64,000 nt of DNA from Sphagnum compactum (taxonomy: Eukaryota; Bryophyta; Sphagnopsida; Sphagnales). Location: the NCBI GenBank assembly GCA_965153455.1, contig OZ234496.1, positions 6,829,207 through 6,893,206 on the forward strand, read 5' to 3'. The notes below the pieces were generated by a model. That model made no database searches. It saw only the letters and a program-made list of their open reading frames with translations, and was not told the origin of the DNA. Position numbers and translations under genes: made by a program. Below, in pieces: positions 10,536 through 21,329 of the stretch. Within the stretch, counting starts at the first letter, position 1; each line of letters opens with the position of its first letter.

Positions 10536-12760
10536 ATTGAAATTAACTAAGTCACATGCACAAAACCACAAAGGAGGAACATTTTGGTGACTATTTGTGA
10601 TTTTGTTGTGTTTTGAACTTGGATTCTTGAAGTTTGCAAGTGAGTATTTTTAAAACAAAAAACATGTGATCCAAAACCACATGATGGGGATAAATCACCC
10701 AAACACAAACACCAAACACCTATTCCATGGTCCATTGTGCCCAAAACCTTTTCTAAAGAAATATTTTACAAAGGTAAAGGTATTCAACTATGACCTTGAA
10801 AACAAATCATCTCTAGGGATGATCACAACATGTCAAACTTTGAACTTATAGATCATAGTTTTTGTATCAATTTTTTTGGTTGCAAACATGTACTATGCAA
10901 ATATGTACTTTAATTTGTTGTTCTATTTATGTAAGTTTTGGGATTGTGTGTGAATCCATTATGGATATAGTAGCCACTACATTATGTAACCATTAGTCAA
11001 TTTCATTGTTGTAAATGGTTATTCCAATTGATGTTGGAAACTTTGGATGAATTTATACAACAATAATCTTAATATATTATGTGAGCATAATTATTTTTCA
11101 ATATATGATGGTGCTTAAGAAAGTTAAATGAAAGAATTCATTTCAATTTGACTAAAATTAACAAGTTTGAAATCATAATTGTAAATCTATATTGCACCTA
11201 AATTTGCATCCATTTCAAACAAAACCCTACACCCTATACCCAATATGACTACGACAAGTAGGGGAAAGTACACTGAATTATGTCTAGAGCTTTAAAATTT
11301 AAAAAAAAAAAAAAAACCACAAAACCTTGGTTTTAGATTTTTGAGAATTTCAAAACTAGGAAGGCTTTTGTTTTGCTCTTGGAGGTTGAAGGTTTTTGTT
11401 TTTGCTCCTAGAGAGGTTGAAAGTTTTTGCTCTTGCTTTTGAATGTTGAAATATTTGTTGTTTCTTTTGAATGTTGAAAGTTCTTGCTCATACTTTTGGA
11501 TGTTGAAGCTTGCTCTTACTATTAAATGTTGAAGGTTTTTGCTTTTGGATGTACATCAAAATTATATATACAAGGTAAGATATTTTCCAAAATACCTAAA
11601 ATTGTAATTCAATTTACCTAATTATAAACACAATATTTGACTTTCTGTACAAGTGTACAAAATAAAGTTTAGTTTGTATCAATGTTCTATACATTGCATT
11701 TTAGTGACAAATAAACAACATGTTAATCCTGATTTCAAATATTATTTTTAATTCATTTTAATATTTAAGTTTTTATTTAAAAAATAATTAAGTTAAACAG
11801 ATTTAATATTTTTGGGTCATAAATTAAAATTAAGAGTCTAAATTAAATTTTATCCATATTTTCAATTCCATACTTTTATAGAAATTATAAATTTCGAAAT
11901 TTTAGATGTAAATATATTATATCAATTTAAAATATTTTTTCCAAAAATTTTAGTGTTAACTTTTTAACTATAAACATACAGATAAATATCACATGATTTA
12001 ATTCAAAAAAATAAATTTAATTATCATTGATTAAACCTTTATACATGTATGCATGCCATTTGTAAAAATAACAAACTAAAATATAACATTTTTTTAAATC
12101 CCTAAAAAATGATTCCACTTGAACATCATATGTACACGTGTTTTCATGTAATGCATACATGACTATTGCCATTACAAAAGGACCTATGAAATTTTTTATG
12201 AATGTACATGTTAAATTATATTTTACATCATATGATGTTAATTATTATTTACATTTTTGATATAATTCAGAATATACAATTAGGTTATGATTACAATTAT
12301 GTTAATTTGATTACATATTTACACCATGTGGCAAAATTACACATGTTAAATGTAAAGTGATGGACATTAATTTTCCACATCATATCTTAAATAATATTAC
12401 AATTTGTTTAATAAATAGTTGCATAAAATAACAAATCCTTCTAATATCATATGCAATATTATAATGTCATAGTTATTATTGTTGGTTAGTCACTTTAACA
12501 ACTTTACATTTTTAGCTTGAGAGTATATAAAATTTAATACATGCCCACATTATGCTAAACATTCATTCCATTAATCCATTAGTTGTAATAACCATTAGAT
12601 TGTAATTAAATATATTGCCACATAAGCTAGATAGTTGCAAATTTGGTTCATAATTGTTTTTATAGTTGTTGAGGATTGTTAGTTGTTTAAGAAGTGGTTG
12701 CATAGGACATGAATTCTTTTAGTGAGCTAGCTTTTAAGTTTTTAGTTCTTAATTAAGGTG

Positions 12761-14525
12761 ATGGCTTCTTCTTCAAATCCTATCTTGAATGAATGGTATT
12801 AGCTCTATGAACAATATCCCTCCAACACGTGTAGGATATGGTAGCAACTATAGTTTTGACAATGTGCATCCTACATATGAAAGTGCGGATCTGGACATTT
12901 TAGATTTTGTTGCTACTGATGAACAAACTATCACTAAAGTGCATTCGGAAAACTTGTGGAGACAAAACATGGCTTGGAAACTACACTACTACAATTCACC
13001 TACTTGGGCATTTTTAAGGTGAACAATAACTAACCCGTGGACCTTTTTCAAACCAAATTATGAAATGTATTATTTGTATAGTGATACATCTCCACCTAAA
13101 ATATTGGCCATGCACATTAAATGCAGAAAGGGTTTCATTGCATATCATAAATGTAAGGCATAATAACCATGACAAAACATGTTGAATTTGACCACTCTAC
13201 CTTATTCAAATGTTTTTTAGGAGATGTAGCAACCATATAGCTCCAAGATCTCCACTTGATCATGAGCCTAGTAAAAAGAAGACACATGTATATCCAACTA
13301 CAATATCTATTACCAATAAGTTCAAAAGAGATGTTGTAACACAAATGGGCTTTATGGAATATCTAATGTTGTTTGTAGTTAAAGGGTTGCTGCTTATGAG
13401 GACTATTGAATCCATTTAGCTTTAGAGGTTGGCATACAAGCTATGTCCATAGATCCACATCTATGCAATTGAAAATGTTTTGATTAAAAAAAAGATGTTT
13501 TCTACTAGTGGTTGTTTTCCTGTCGAGGAAGATGTTTGTTGAAAACTTTGCACTAGGTTTTGTTTTGACTACATATGTGCAACCTACATTGGCTAATTAT
13601 TTATTAGCCACTTGCACATTTGATTTGTGCATGGATGTCAAAAGGAACACACAGTTTTTGCTAATTTTATCTCAAGTGATTGGGAAGCAAAGCATGTCAC
13701 CATTGGGTTGTTTTAAGTGAGGGGCACAAGTGGTGCAACTATGGTTCCTAAATTGCAATAGCTACTAGACAAGTTTTCCTTGACCAAAGTTTTTTTTGCT
13801 TACATTAAGGATGAAGTGTCCAACTTGCAAACATGTGCAAATGCTTTGACTTGTATTATATCATATAATAATTTGGCCTTGTTGGAGCCATTTAATGGCT
13901 CCTGTTTGGGGCATGCACTTTCAAATGTATGCCAATAATATGTTATTGTAAATGAAAAAATGTCTATTGGTTTGCCTCGTGCATTTTTAAAGGCCATTCA
14001 AACTGCCATCCAAAAATGTATTAAATTACTAAAAAACTTTGGTAAGGGTAGGCAATCATGGGACAAAGCTTGCATTGAATCTAGATTGAAGCCTAGAAAA
14101 CTTAGTAGGGTTGTGAAAACAAGGTAAGCCCTTTTTTATCACTTTCTAATTATTTTATAGTTTCATGATTTTTTTGGCTTTGTTGGTTTCTTTTTTAATA
14201 TTCTTTGTAATCTAATTTTGATTAAATTCTAATTGTTTATTTGGTTCATGGATGTTAATTGTTGGTTTTTTTGGTTGATCATAGATTTGTTAGTTGGGTA
14301 TTGTATAGTTGGCGCAAAGAACAAAACAAGTTTCCAACCATTGTTATAGCAACATGACATATTCTTGGCATCTTAGCTACTCAAATAGAGAGAGAATGTA
14401 TTTTTTCTGTTGTTAGCATTTTGACTACATTTCATAGATGTTGTTTCCAAACAGACAATATGGACAAATTGATATTTGTCAAGAAAAGTTGGCCATCTAA
14501 TCCATAGATTGGTTGCTTGAAACCC
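12761..14525 (+). pseudogene. hAT-family transposase, nearly full-length but broken
   Basis: The likely start is ATG at 12761 (MASSSNPIL). It is followed, after a frameshift, by a conserved-looking leader (12789-13022, ending WRQNMAWKLH) and then by a region with H/C spacing like a BED finger (about 13080-13200). A catalytic core follows in pieces from about 13420 to 14123. It includes the block with YVQPTLANYLLATCTFDLCM and, in another frame, a KDEVSNLQT-like catalytic segment and GSCLGHA. An intron with good consensus runs 14124-14284 (AAG|GTAAGC ... ATAG|A) and joins KT-R-FVSW in frame. The last part reads LATQIERECIFSVVSILTT and ends near WPSNP, matching the hAT C-terminal dimerisation region. 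Several stops and frameshifts make it a pseudogene, but the domain order is intact. Confidence 0.75.
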
Positions 14526-16148
14526 ACTAACTTTGCATCTGCCTGTGAGTTGGAATTTTTTGATGTCTGTATTTATTACATGTATTGGGTTTTTAATGTT
14601 TGTGTTTATAGTGTCTATGTCTTTAATGTTTGTGTCCATTGTGTCTTTAGTGGGTGTTAATGATGAACGTTGGAGGTTCATTGTGCTTGATGTGTCAAAT
14701 GGAAGTGTGCTTTGTTTTGGAAGTTTGTTGTGAATGCTTTGATTTCTATGGCTTATGAGGGTTTTTAATGCATCTTTTATGGTTTATGTGTCATACTATG
14801 TATTGTGTTTGTGTTTACTATGGTTTGTGTGCTATATGTTTTGTGTGTCTTTTTGTCTCCATTTGTAATTTGTTGGTAAATTTTTTGGGTGTTTATTGAA
14901 GGCCAAATGGAAGATGAAATGATGAAAAGTTGCTTAAAACTTAGAACCGGCAAACACAATAGAAAAACCTTCCTTTTGATTCACTATTTGAATTAAGCCT
15001 TTGAATTTCAAGGTAGGGAACTGATTAAAATTTGCCAATTAAAAAAAAGTTGCTGGTAGTAGGTTAGAACCTTGATATATTGACTAGTCTTGGCATGAAA
15101 GACCTGGCCAAAGTGGTATGACTTGAGGCAATACCGACCTTGTTCCAATACTTGTCTAGTAGGGACTTGAGGTTAAAAGGGACTTGCGATAATATTAGTT
15201 TAATATTAGGGCTATATTGATTTGAGGCCGAGAAATTAGCTATGTGTCCTTATTGCAAATAGTACAAAAGTATTGTTTGCCTTTTTTTTTTTCCTTGTTT
15301 ATACTTGGCACAATCCATCTTTTTGGGGAAAAGATGGATGACGCCCAAATTTAAATTATGGATCTTATTATGCACATTTTGGGCGTGTAATGGGCATTAG
15401 GGGGCATGGTATGCCTCTTAATTATGCCGCATAGTGTACATTACACACTCAAATAGTGTATAGTAAGACACAAAATTTGTGTTTAGGTAGCTCCAAGATG
15501 TGTTTAGGTCTAAAATAAAAAAGATAATTTTGGTTGATTATTTTTGTTTGAAAATTTAGAGTTGTTGATTATCAGTTTCACTATCAAAGTAAATACCCAT
15601 TGGTAATGAATATTCTTAATTATTTTGGGTAATGATTTCCAATTATAAATAAGCTAATTACCTGGTATTGATTCTCGATCGCCTTCCTTGAAAACCATCA
15701 ATTATATTGCCTAGGCAAAGGTAAAAGTTATAGAGTTCTTTTAAAAACCGAAAATAATTTTTTTTTTTCATATTTTTTTATGTTTTCTATCATGGGCACG
15801 TTTAGAGTTTAGTAGTAGTGATAGGTAATGTAACTAGATGAAATTCCAATCATCCAAGTAAGTTACTAAAACTTGAAGATTAAATACCCGGATGGAAGGT
15901 TATTGATACCCAGCTGAAGACCCTGCCAGTTTACTCAGGACACAAAACAAAAAAAAAAAAAAAAAACTCAATAACTGGGCCCATATATTTGATACCTACC
16001 AGCACCAGCTGGTAAGTTCCAAAAGTTGATACCCGCCCAACACTGGTTGGGATGTACTTAACTTCCCTTAGAGCCAGCCAATGAGAAAAACACAAGTGGG
16101 TTTGATGAGAAAGAAACACATCATGAGCAGAACACAGTAGCAGTGCAC
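14526..16148. other. Intergenic between hAT remnant and the IQD-like gene
   Basis: The first few hundred bases are a T/G-rich tail of the transposon with repeated TTTATGGTTTGTGT-like motifs. A member of dispersed repeat C lies at about 15070-15175. An A-run lies near 15950. No gene is supported. Confidence 0.5.
15070..15175 (+). repeat. Dispersed repeat C, copy 1
   Basis: The segment has the order GGTATGACTTGAGGCAATACC, CTTGTTCCAATAC and AGGGACTTGAGG. It recurs in the same orientation at about 20817-20960 and 33131-33248. The repeated GGTAT/ATACC elements make it partly palindromic. No coding content. Confidence 0.6.
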
Positions 16149-17695
16149 AGAGAGAGAGAGAGAGAGAGAGTGAGAGAGAGAGGGGCATGATGATGATGAT
16201 GGTGAGAATTGGGTATTAAGGAGGAATTGATGGTGATGATGATGGTGGTGGTGAGGTGACCCAAGAATAGAAAAAGAAAAAAAAGAAAACTCAAACAAGA
16301 ACAAGACAAGCTCCGTTATTGCCGGCAAAAGGTCATGGTAGGACTGTGACATAGTTGTTGTTGCTGGCTATGGCAGGCATCTCTTCTGCCACTTCACAAG
16401 CACAGCAGACACAGTAAACTGCAGCTTTTTCGTTGCAGTAGCAGTAGCAGGAGCAGCTAGCTAGCTATCGTGCCATCAGGGCTGAGGAGTTCCCCCACTC
16501 ACACTCGTGTTCTTTAATTCTCTTTTCAATGCGCTAGATCATTTCCACTTTCTCAATCTCAGCTTTTCTGCACTTTTGTTTCTTCTGTTTTTTTCTTCTT
16601 TACTTCCCCTCATGACAAGCTGGTGGCTAGAACTGTTGTCGTGAAAGCTTATTGTGTGCAGCTGTTCTTGCTTTTATAACAATCTGCTGCTATACCCATC
16701 TCCTTTTGCTGCGACTACTCCTCCTCATCCACCACGTTTATGATTTTTCTTCAAAATTTCTGCTTGTCAGTAGTGCCTTAGCAACAACCCATTTGGGTTT
16801 CGACGTTTTTTTGCAATGTCGGCTTTGCATTTTGTGTAAAACGATATTTGGGTTTTTGTCACCATGTCGCTTGACATGGATTCCCAAAACCAATTGCCTG
16901 CACATTGATAACTTCCTTTCTGATGCATCTCCCACACTTGCGGGGAGTGAGTTTGAGTCTCAAGACGTCACTCCTTCTGGCTTGTTCCCCTTCTCATGTC
17001 TTAGCCTGGTTTCTTGAATTCACTTTAGGTCGTCGTCTCATACCTTAGCCTGGCCAGTTTAAGTATTGCGCAGCGTATCATGTCATCAGCTGATTGATGA
17101 TTCATGGTTAATGCTAGCTTTACCTGATCCTTAGCGTATTGATTCAGTTTCCTTGGGAGCTTGTCATGGAGATAGAAATGATCCTTTATTCACATGCACA
17201 AATTTGTCGAAGAACATGATGGCTGCCTTCTTCTTCATCACGTGTGCAAATCATTAGATTATCATCATCTACAAGAGTAGCAAACAAGAGTAGCAACGTG
17301 TTGTTGATGCTGAGTGTCATAGTTTCTGAACCGAGGATTTAACAAACATGGAGCTGGGCAACTGCACAATTTTCTGGCACCTAACATCAGCATCCTGTTT
17401 TGTTGCAAGGAGAATTGCTGCAATTTATCATCATACTCTGCATGGACATAGCCTGGAAATGGCAACTTGTTCAAGAGCATGATGAGCAGCATTCTATAAT
17501 GCAAACCTTGGTAATGATTTTTTCTTTCTTTCTTTCTCTATGAGTGGCAACTTTGTTGTTAGCAGCTAGTTCATGTACTGTTCTTACTTTTTAGTGCAAG
17601 AGTTTCAGCAGACTATCGTAAGTTCATGAAAGGTCAGACAGAATATTTTTTTTCCTGATGGTTTTGGAGTAGGTGTGGTCGTGGTGGTGCTGTGG
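16149..17695 (+). promoter_or_regulatory. GA-rich promoter and probable 5' leader of the IQD-like gene
   Basis: A (GA)n tract of about 35 bases at 16149-16183 is followed by GATGATGATG/GGTGGTGG purine repeats, then a GC-richer stretch to 17.6 kb without a long frame in phase with the gene downstream. GA tracts are common in plant promoters and leaders (GAGA-binding BPC proteins bind them), which is known for plants but not shown here. A plausible leader intron runs from near 17511 (CTTG|GTAATG) to 17674 (GAGTAG|GTG), placing the coding exon start just after. Open frames on the minus strand over the GA tract are composition artefacts. Confidence 0.45.
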
Positions 17696-20308
17696 ATGGT
17701 GGCGGCTATGAAGGAGAAGGTGAAGTCAGCTGCTGTAGTGGTGAAAAAGCAACTACAGTCATGCTGCCCCTATGGCAGATTCATGGATCCTCATGGGGAA
17801 GTAGAGGACATGGAACCAGGTTTTCAGGATACAGATGCGAGTCGTGTCTTTGACCATGGGCACCTTCATTGCCATGCTTCCTGCCTTCAGAATGTGGTTG
17901 CTGTGGTGGCTAACAAATCAGCTGCACGTCATCCACCCAGTGTGCTCAAGATTACCCGAGGTAAACCCATTGCCAGTAGACCAAAAGGGATGCAATCTGC
18001 CACTTGCAATCTCTATAATTTCAGCCCCTGGTCCATGGTCAGGCCTGCCAAAACTCCAGAGCTCCAAATCTCTAGCCCCCTACAAACCCTGTCCTTCAGA
18101 CCACCTACAAAAGATTTCCTGGAGCTCCCTATCCCTCACCCTGTGCCCACCCAGGCGATCAGATTGGAGTCTAGCCAATTTGTTGATAGTGCAACAACTT
18201 TATCACTTGATTTTTCTCCCAAGTCAAATTACAGTTCACAAATCCATGTGCAGTCTCAATCTCAAGGGGAATCACTAACCCAAGCACATCAGCATCCAAG
18301 TGCCAAGCGTGTGTATGTGCCACATGGTCCCCTTCTTCATCCAAGCTTTGAGATTGTGTCCATTCCAGCACTTGGGTCACCGGGTGGCACATTGACATGG
18401 TCATACTGCAGCTCAGATCTGAAGTCCAAGCTTAAAAGACATGTTTCAGGGTCTGAACTTCCCAGTACTAGACCAGCAGTTCCAGCTCCCAGTTCATCAC
18501 CAAGCACTAGTGGTCATGGATCCGAGAGCAGGACCCAGCAGCAGAAGATTGCAGCAGCAGCATCAGAACATCTGCATGATACAGAGTCACAATCTCCAGC
18601 TGCTAGGACTGGTTCGAAGAACATGCTCCATCACTTTAATAAGATTCCCAGGTTGCCCATGAAAAGAGTGGGACAAACTAGTTTGACAGGCCAACTGGAC
18701 AGGCGAGGATCTTGGGGCTCCAGGGAATCCAAAATTCCCAAAGCATTTCATTCCATCAACCTTGGATATCAACAACCTGAAAGTAGTGTCGTTTCCCCAA
18801 CTTCTGAAGCTGGTGGTCCTGTACAGTCAGAGGGCTCTCATGGTCCAGTAACAACTACTGCTTCAGGGCCAGTTTCTAATGGATTGCCAACCAGTGATGG
18901 CCAGCTGCATCCAGAAAATGTTGCTGGAGTTCCAACACGGAGTCACTCAGAGGAAGATCTGAAGGCTCAAGCAGTTGTGAAGGTCCAGGCTGCCTTAAAA
19001 GACTATGAATCTGGTGGCAGCAATCACAAAAGCAATGCACCTGGAATTCCTGAATCATCACATCGTGATGAGGATCCTGTGAGGATGCTAAGCCAGGAGC
19101 TGAAAGAAGTGCAGTCCATCAGCACCCAAATGTCAAGAATTGAGGCTCTACCACATGTGAAGAAGCCACAGCAACAGCAGCGACAGCCTGCTGCCATGGG
19201 AGTTGTACCTGCTTCTAAAGGATGGAATGCGAGTATCCGTACAGCCCAAGATTGTAAAGTGATTCTGCGAAGGAGACAAGAAGCTGCTATGAAGAGAGAG
19301 CGTGCCTTGCAGTATGCCCTATCTCGCCAACATTGGAAGAAAAGCTCAAAGTTCCAGGGTCCCCAATGGTCAACTGATGATGTAGGAATTCTTGACAAAC
19401 CAGGATGGATTTGGAGCTGGCTGGAGCGTGCAGCACGAATGGGAGCTCATGGATCACAGAACCGCATCTTTGACAATGATTCAAATCCTAGGGATCCACA
19501 ATCTGAGAGCTTGTCTGTGAAGAGCACTGTTGGGATGTGCACCACGGAGATTGGAAGCTGTGGCAACAACAATAAGCTGCAAGAGCAGATTCCTGTGGGT
19601 TGGTCCAGTCCAGATCAATGGCCCCTATCCCTGCGACAACAACATGCTGCAGGTCTGCTTCTTGCTCATGCTACCTCTCCACGAGAAGACAAACCAGGAA
19701 ACCCCTCTCGTCTGTCAAAGCCCAAACCTGCAACAGCAGCAGGACCACCAGTAAGCTCTCCTACCTTGGTTGCTGACAGAGAACATATCCGGAAAGAAAA
19801 AATCCATCACCACCAATGTTCAACCCACAAGGTAGATACAGTGGAGGAGCCTGAGGTGTTGGAGAAAGCATTAAGTTCCACATCAAAAGATGAGGAGGAT
19901 GAGGGTGAGAGCACAATATCACCAGAGAGTAATTATGGCACTTCCAAAAGTGGCCATAGAGTTGCAAGGAAGCTTGAGTTTGAACCTGGGTCATTGCAAC
20001 AGGATCAAGAAAGTGTGGGGAGTTGTACTGCTGGAGATCAGGCACCAATGCCAACCTCCATGACATGCAGACTAACTTCACACTTTGCAGGGGGTCAGAG
20101 AGTGCGGTTGCAATATGGTACCGGGCTCACAAGTTGTGTAAACAACAACAAAAGGCTCTCAGCTGTCGACTCCACGGACAAAGCTGAAATTCCGCAAGTC
20201 CAACAGGGGCAGCTTGATGATCAAATCTCTTGTGCCATCTTGGAGGATGATGATGACTCTGTTACTACTACTGCAGCTTCCATCCGGCGACCTTTCTGGC
20301 GGCCTTGA
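17696..20308 (+). CDS. IQD-like (IQ67-domain family related) protein, 870 aa, single exon
   Basis: The frame is open from 17675, but the first ATG is at 17696 (MVAAMKEK). Three pieces identify the IQD family, plant scaffold proteins that bind calmodulin and microtubules. A short AVVKVQAALKDY at about residue 426 matches the beginning of an IQ motif. RRRQEAAMKRERALQYALSR lies at about residue 525. A GWIWSWLERA motif lies at about residue 570, where the family usually has GWSWLERWMA. A PTSM...R segment near residue 785 may be a worn DUF4005. Long serine/proline-rich, probably disordered regions surround these blocks. The odd points are that the IQ motif breaks off after KDY, the arginine-rich remainder of IQ67 is missing, and the coding part has no intron although IQD genes usually have several. 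A (GAT)n run follows the stop. It could be a retrocopy or a diverged family branch; the open frame argues that it is functional. Confidence 0.7.
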   Translation: MVAAMKEKVKSAAVVVKKQLQSCCPYGRFMDPHGEVEDMEPGFQDTDASRVFDHGHLHCHASCLQNVVAVVANKSAARHPPSVLKITRGKPIASRPKGMQSATCNLYNFSPWSMVRPAKTPELQISSPLQTLSFRPPTKDFLELPIPHPVPTQAIRLESSQFVDSATTLSLDFSPKSNYSSQIHVQSQSQGESLTQAHQHPSAKRVYVPHGPLLHPSFEIVSIPALGSPGGTLTWSYCSSDLKSKLKRHVSGSELPSTRPAVPAPSSSPSTSGHGSESRTQQQKIAAAASEHLHDTESQSPAARTGSKNMLHHFNKIPRLPMKRVGQTSLTGQLDRRGSWGSRESKIPKAFHSINLGYQQPESSVVSPTSEAGGPVQSEGSHGPVTTTASGPVSNGLPTSDGQLHPENVAGVPTRSHSEEDLKAQAVVKVQAALKDYESGGSNHKSNAPGIPESSHRDEDPVRMLSQELKEVQSISTQMSRIEALPHVKKPQQQQRQPAAMGVVPASKGWNASIRTAQDCKVILRRRQEAAMKRERALQYALSRQHWKKSSKFQGPQWSTDDVGILDKPGWIWSWLERAARMGAHGSQNRIFDNDSNPRDPQSESLSVKSTVGMCTTEIGSCGNNNKLQEQIPVGWSSPDQWPLSLRQQHAAGLLLAHATSPREDKPGNPSRLSKPKPATAAGPPVSSPTLVADREHIRKEKIHHHQCSTHKVDTVEEPEVLEKALSSTSKDEEDEGESTISPESNYGTSKSGHRVARKLEFEPGSLQQDQESVGSCTAGDQAPMPTSMTCRLTSHFAGGQRVRLQYGTGLTSCVNNNKRLSAVDSTDKAEIPQVQQGQLDDQISCAILEDDDDSVTTTAASIRRPFWRP

Positions 20309-20338
20309 TAATGATGATGATGATGATGATGATGATGA
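20309..20338 (+). repeat. (GAT)n microsatellite after the stop of the IQD-like gene
   Basis: About nine GAT units directly follow the TGA codon, so they lie in the presumed 3' untranslated region. Confidence 0.85.
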
Positions 20339-21329
20339 TTATTTCAATTCATGTAAGAATGAAAAACTGAAGTTCAAACCCACATGCAGACATTGTTCCT
20401 TAAAGTAGTCAAAACATCACTGTGCCTATGCAGAGCTATCACTGAGACTCATTTTGTGAGCTGAATGAATTTAGTTCTCTTTTGTATTGTATCATTTTGA
20501 CTGCAAGTAGGAAATCCTATCAGGTCACTGAATACCACATGAGGACTCAGTGATGTTGATCTCTAGAAGAGGATTACTGGAAAAATTTTGAGCTTTGCAA
20601 AATTATTTCTAGTATTGTTTTCTCACTGGTTTGTACACCTCAGGATGAAACAAACGTGATGTATAATTGCTGTACGTCTTGATGGAGTATAGATGTCGCC
20701 ACCACCTGCTCAAGTGCACCAAAACCTCTTTTGAAAGAGAGTTGTTTCATAGCAATTTGATATGGCACAAAATTTGGTTTCAGCTATTTGAGTGAAGTTG
20801 AAACTGGTGTTGGTACATAGGCTTGCAACTGGTATCAACACTGGCATCAAGGACACTACCAGGTTGGTATGACCGAAGGCGATACCAGTCTTGTAGCAAT
20901 ACGAGATACCAGGGACTTGAGAGAATACCACCCTTGTGCCAGTTTCAATACCAGGTATATGCTTACTTCAAACTGGCCAAAATTCAGTCTTGGACTCAAT
21001 AGGTAGACAGGCCAGTGTCTGAACACTTAAAACTCTAAAGAGCTTAAAATTCTTGGACATCAGAGACTTAAAAACTCTTAAAGAGCTTCAAATCTTTGGA
21101 CATAATTCGGTTGTCTCTAGAGTTCAAAGAGATATAGTGGACTTCCACTCGACGCACCCATTGCCATGAAGATCACTAAAAGAAAAAAAGAAATGAAAAA
21201 AATATGAGGATTGGAAGTAGTGTTCAATTTGGAGCAATAAGTGTTTGGTTTGGCAAAGTAAGCATATAAAGCTTAAGATCCTTGGACATAGCTCAATTGC
21301 CTGTGGAGTTTAAAGAGGGATTGTAGAGC
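20339..21329. other. Intergenic, with dispersed repeat C copy 2 (about 20817-20960)
   Basis: The presumed 3' end of the IQD-like gene is followed by a member of repeat C with the order ACTGGTATCAACACTGG, GGTTGGTATGACCGAAGGCG and CCAGGGACTTGAG. A second local duplication, CTTAAAATTCTTGGACAT / CTTCAAATCTTTGGACAT, lies at about 21045-21105. No gene is supported. Confidence 0.55.

Larger units (their letters stand above)
8348..12760. other. Long AT-rich intergenic stretch
   Basis: About 4.4 kb with no supportable gene. Contents noted separately are a tRNA-related SINE-like segment (9269-9340) and a primer-binding-like site near 10520. A CTACCTAG-rich low-complexity patch lies at about 9400-9600 and is related to the arrays at 39.0-40.2 and 55.1-55.5 kb. 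Several TTTTTGCTCTTG-like direct repeats lie at about 11360-11560. Confidence 0.55.

Noticed and set aside
15931-16352. Serine/leucine/histidine-rich proteins on the minus strand
   Set aside because: They are translations of GA and GATGGTG repeats in the leader of the IQD-like gene.
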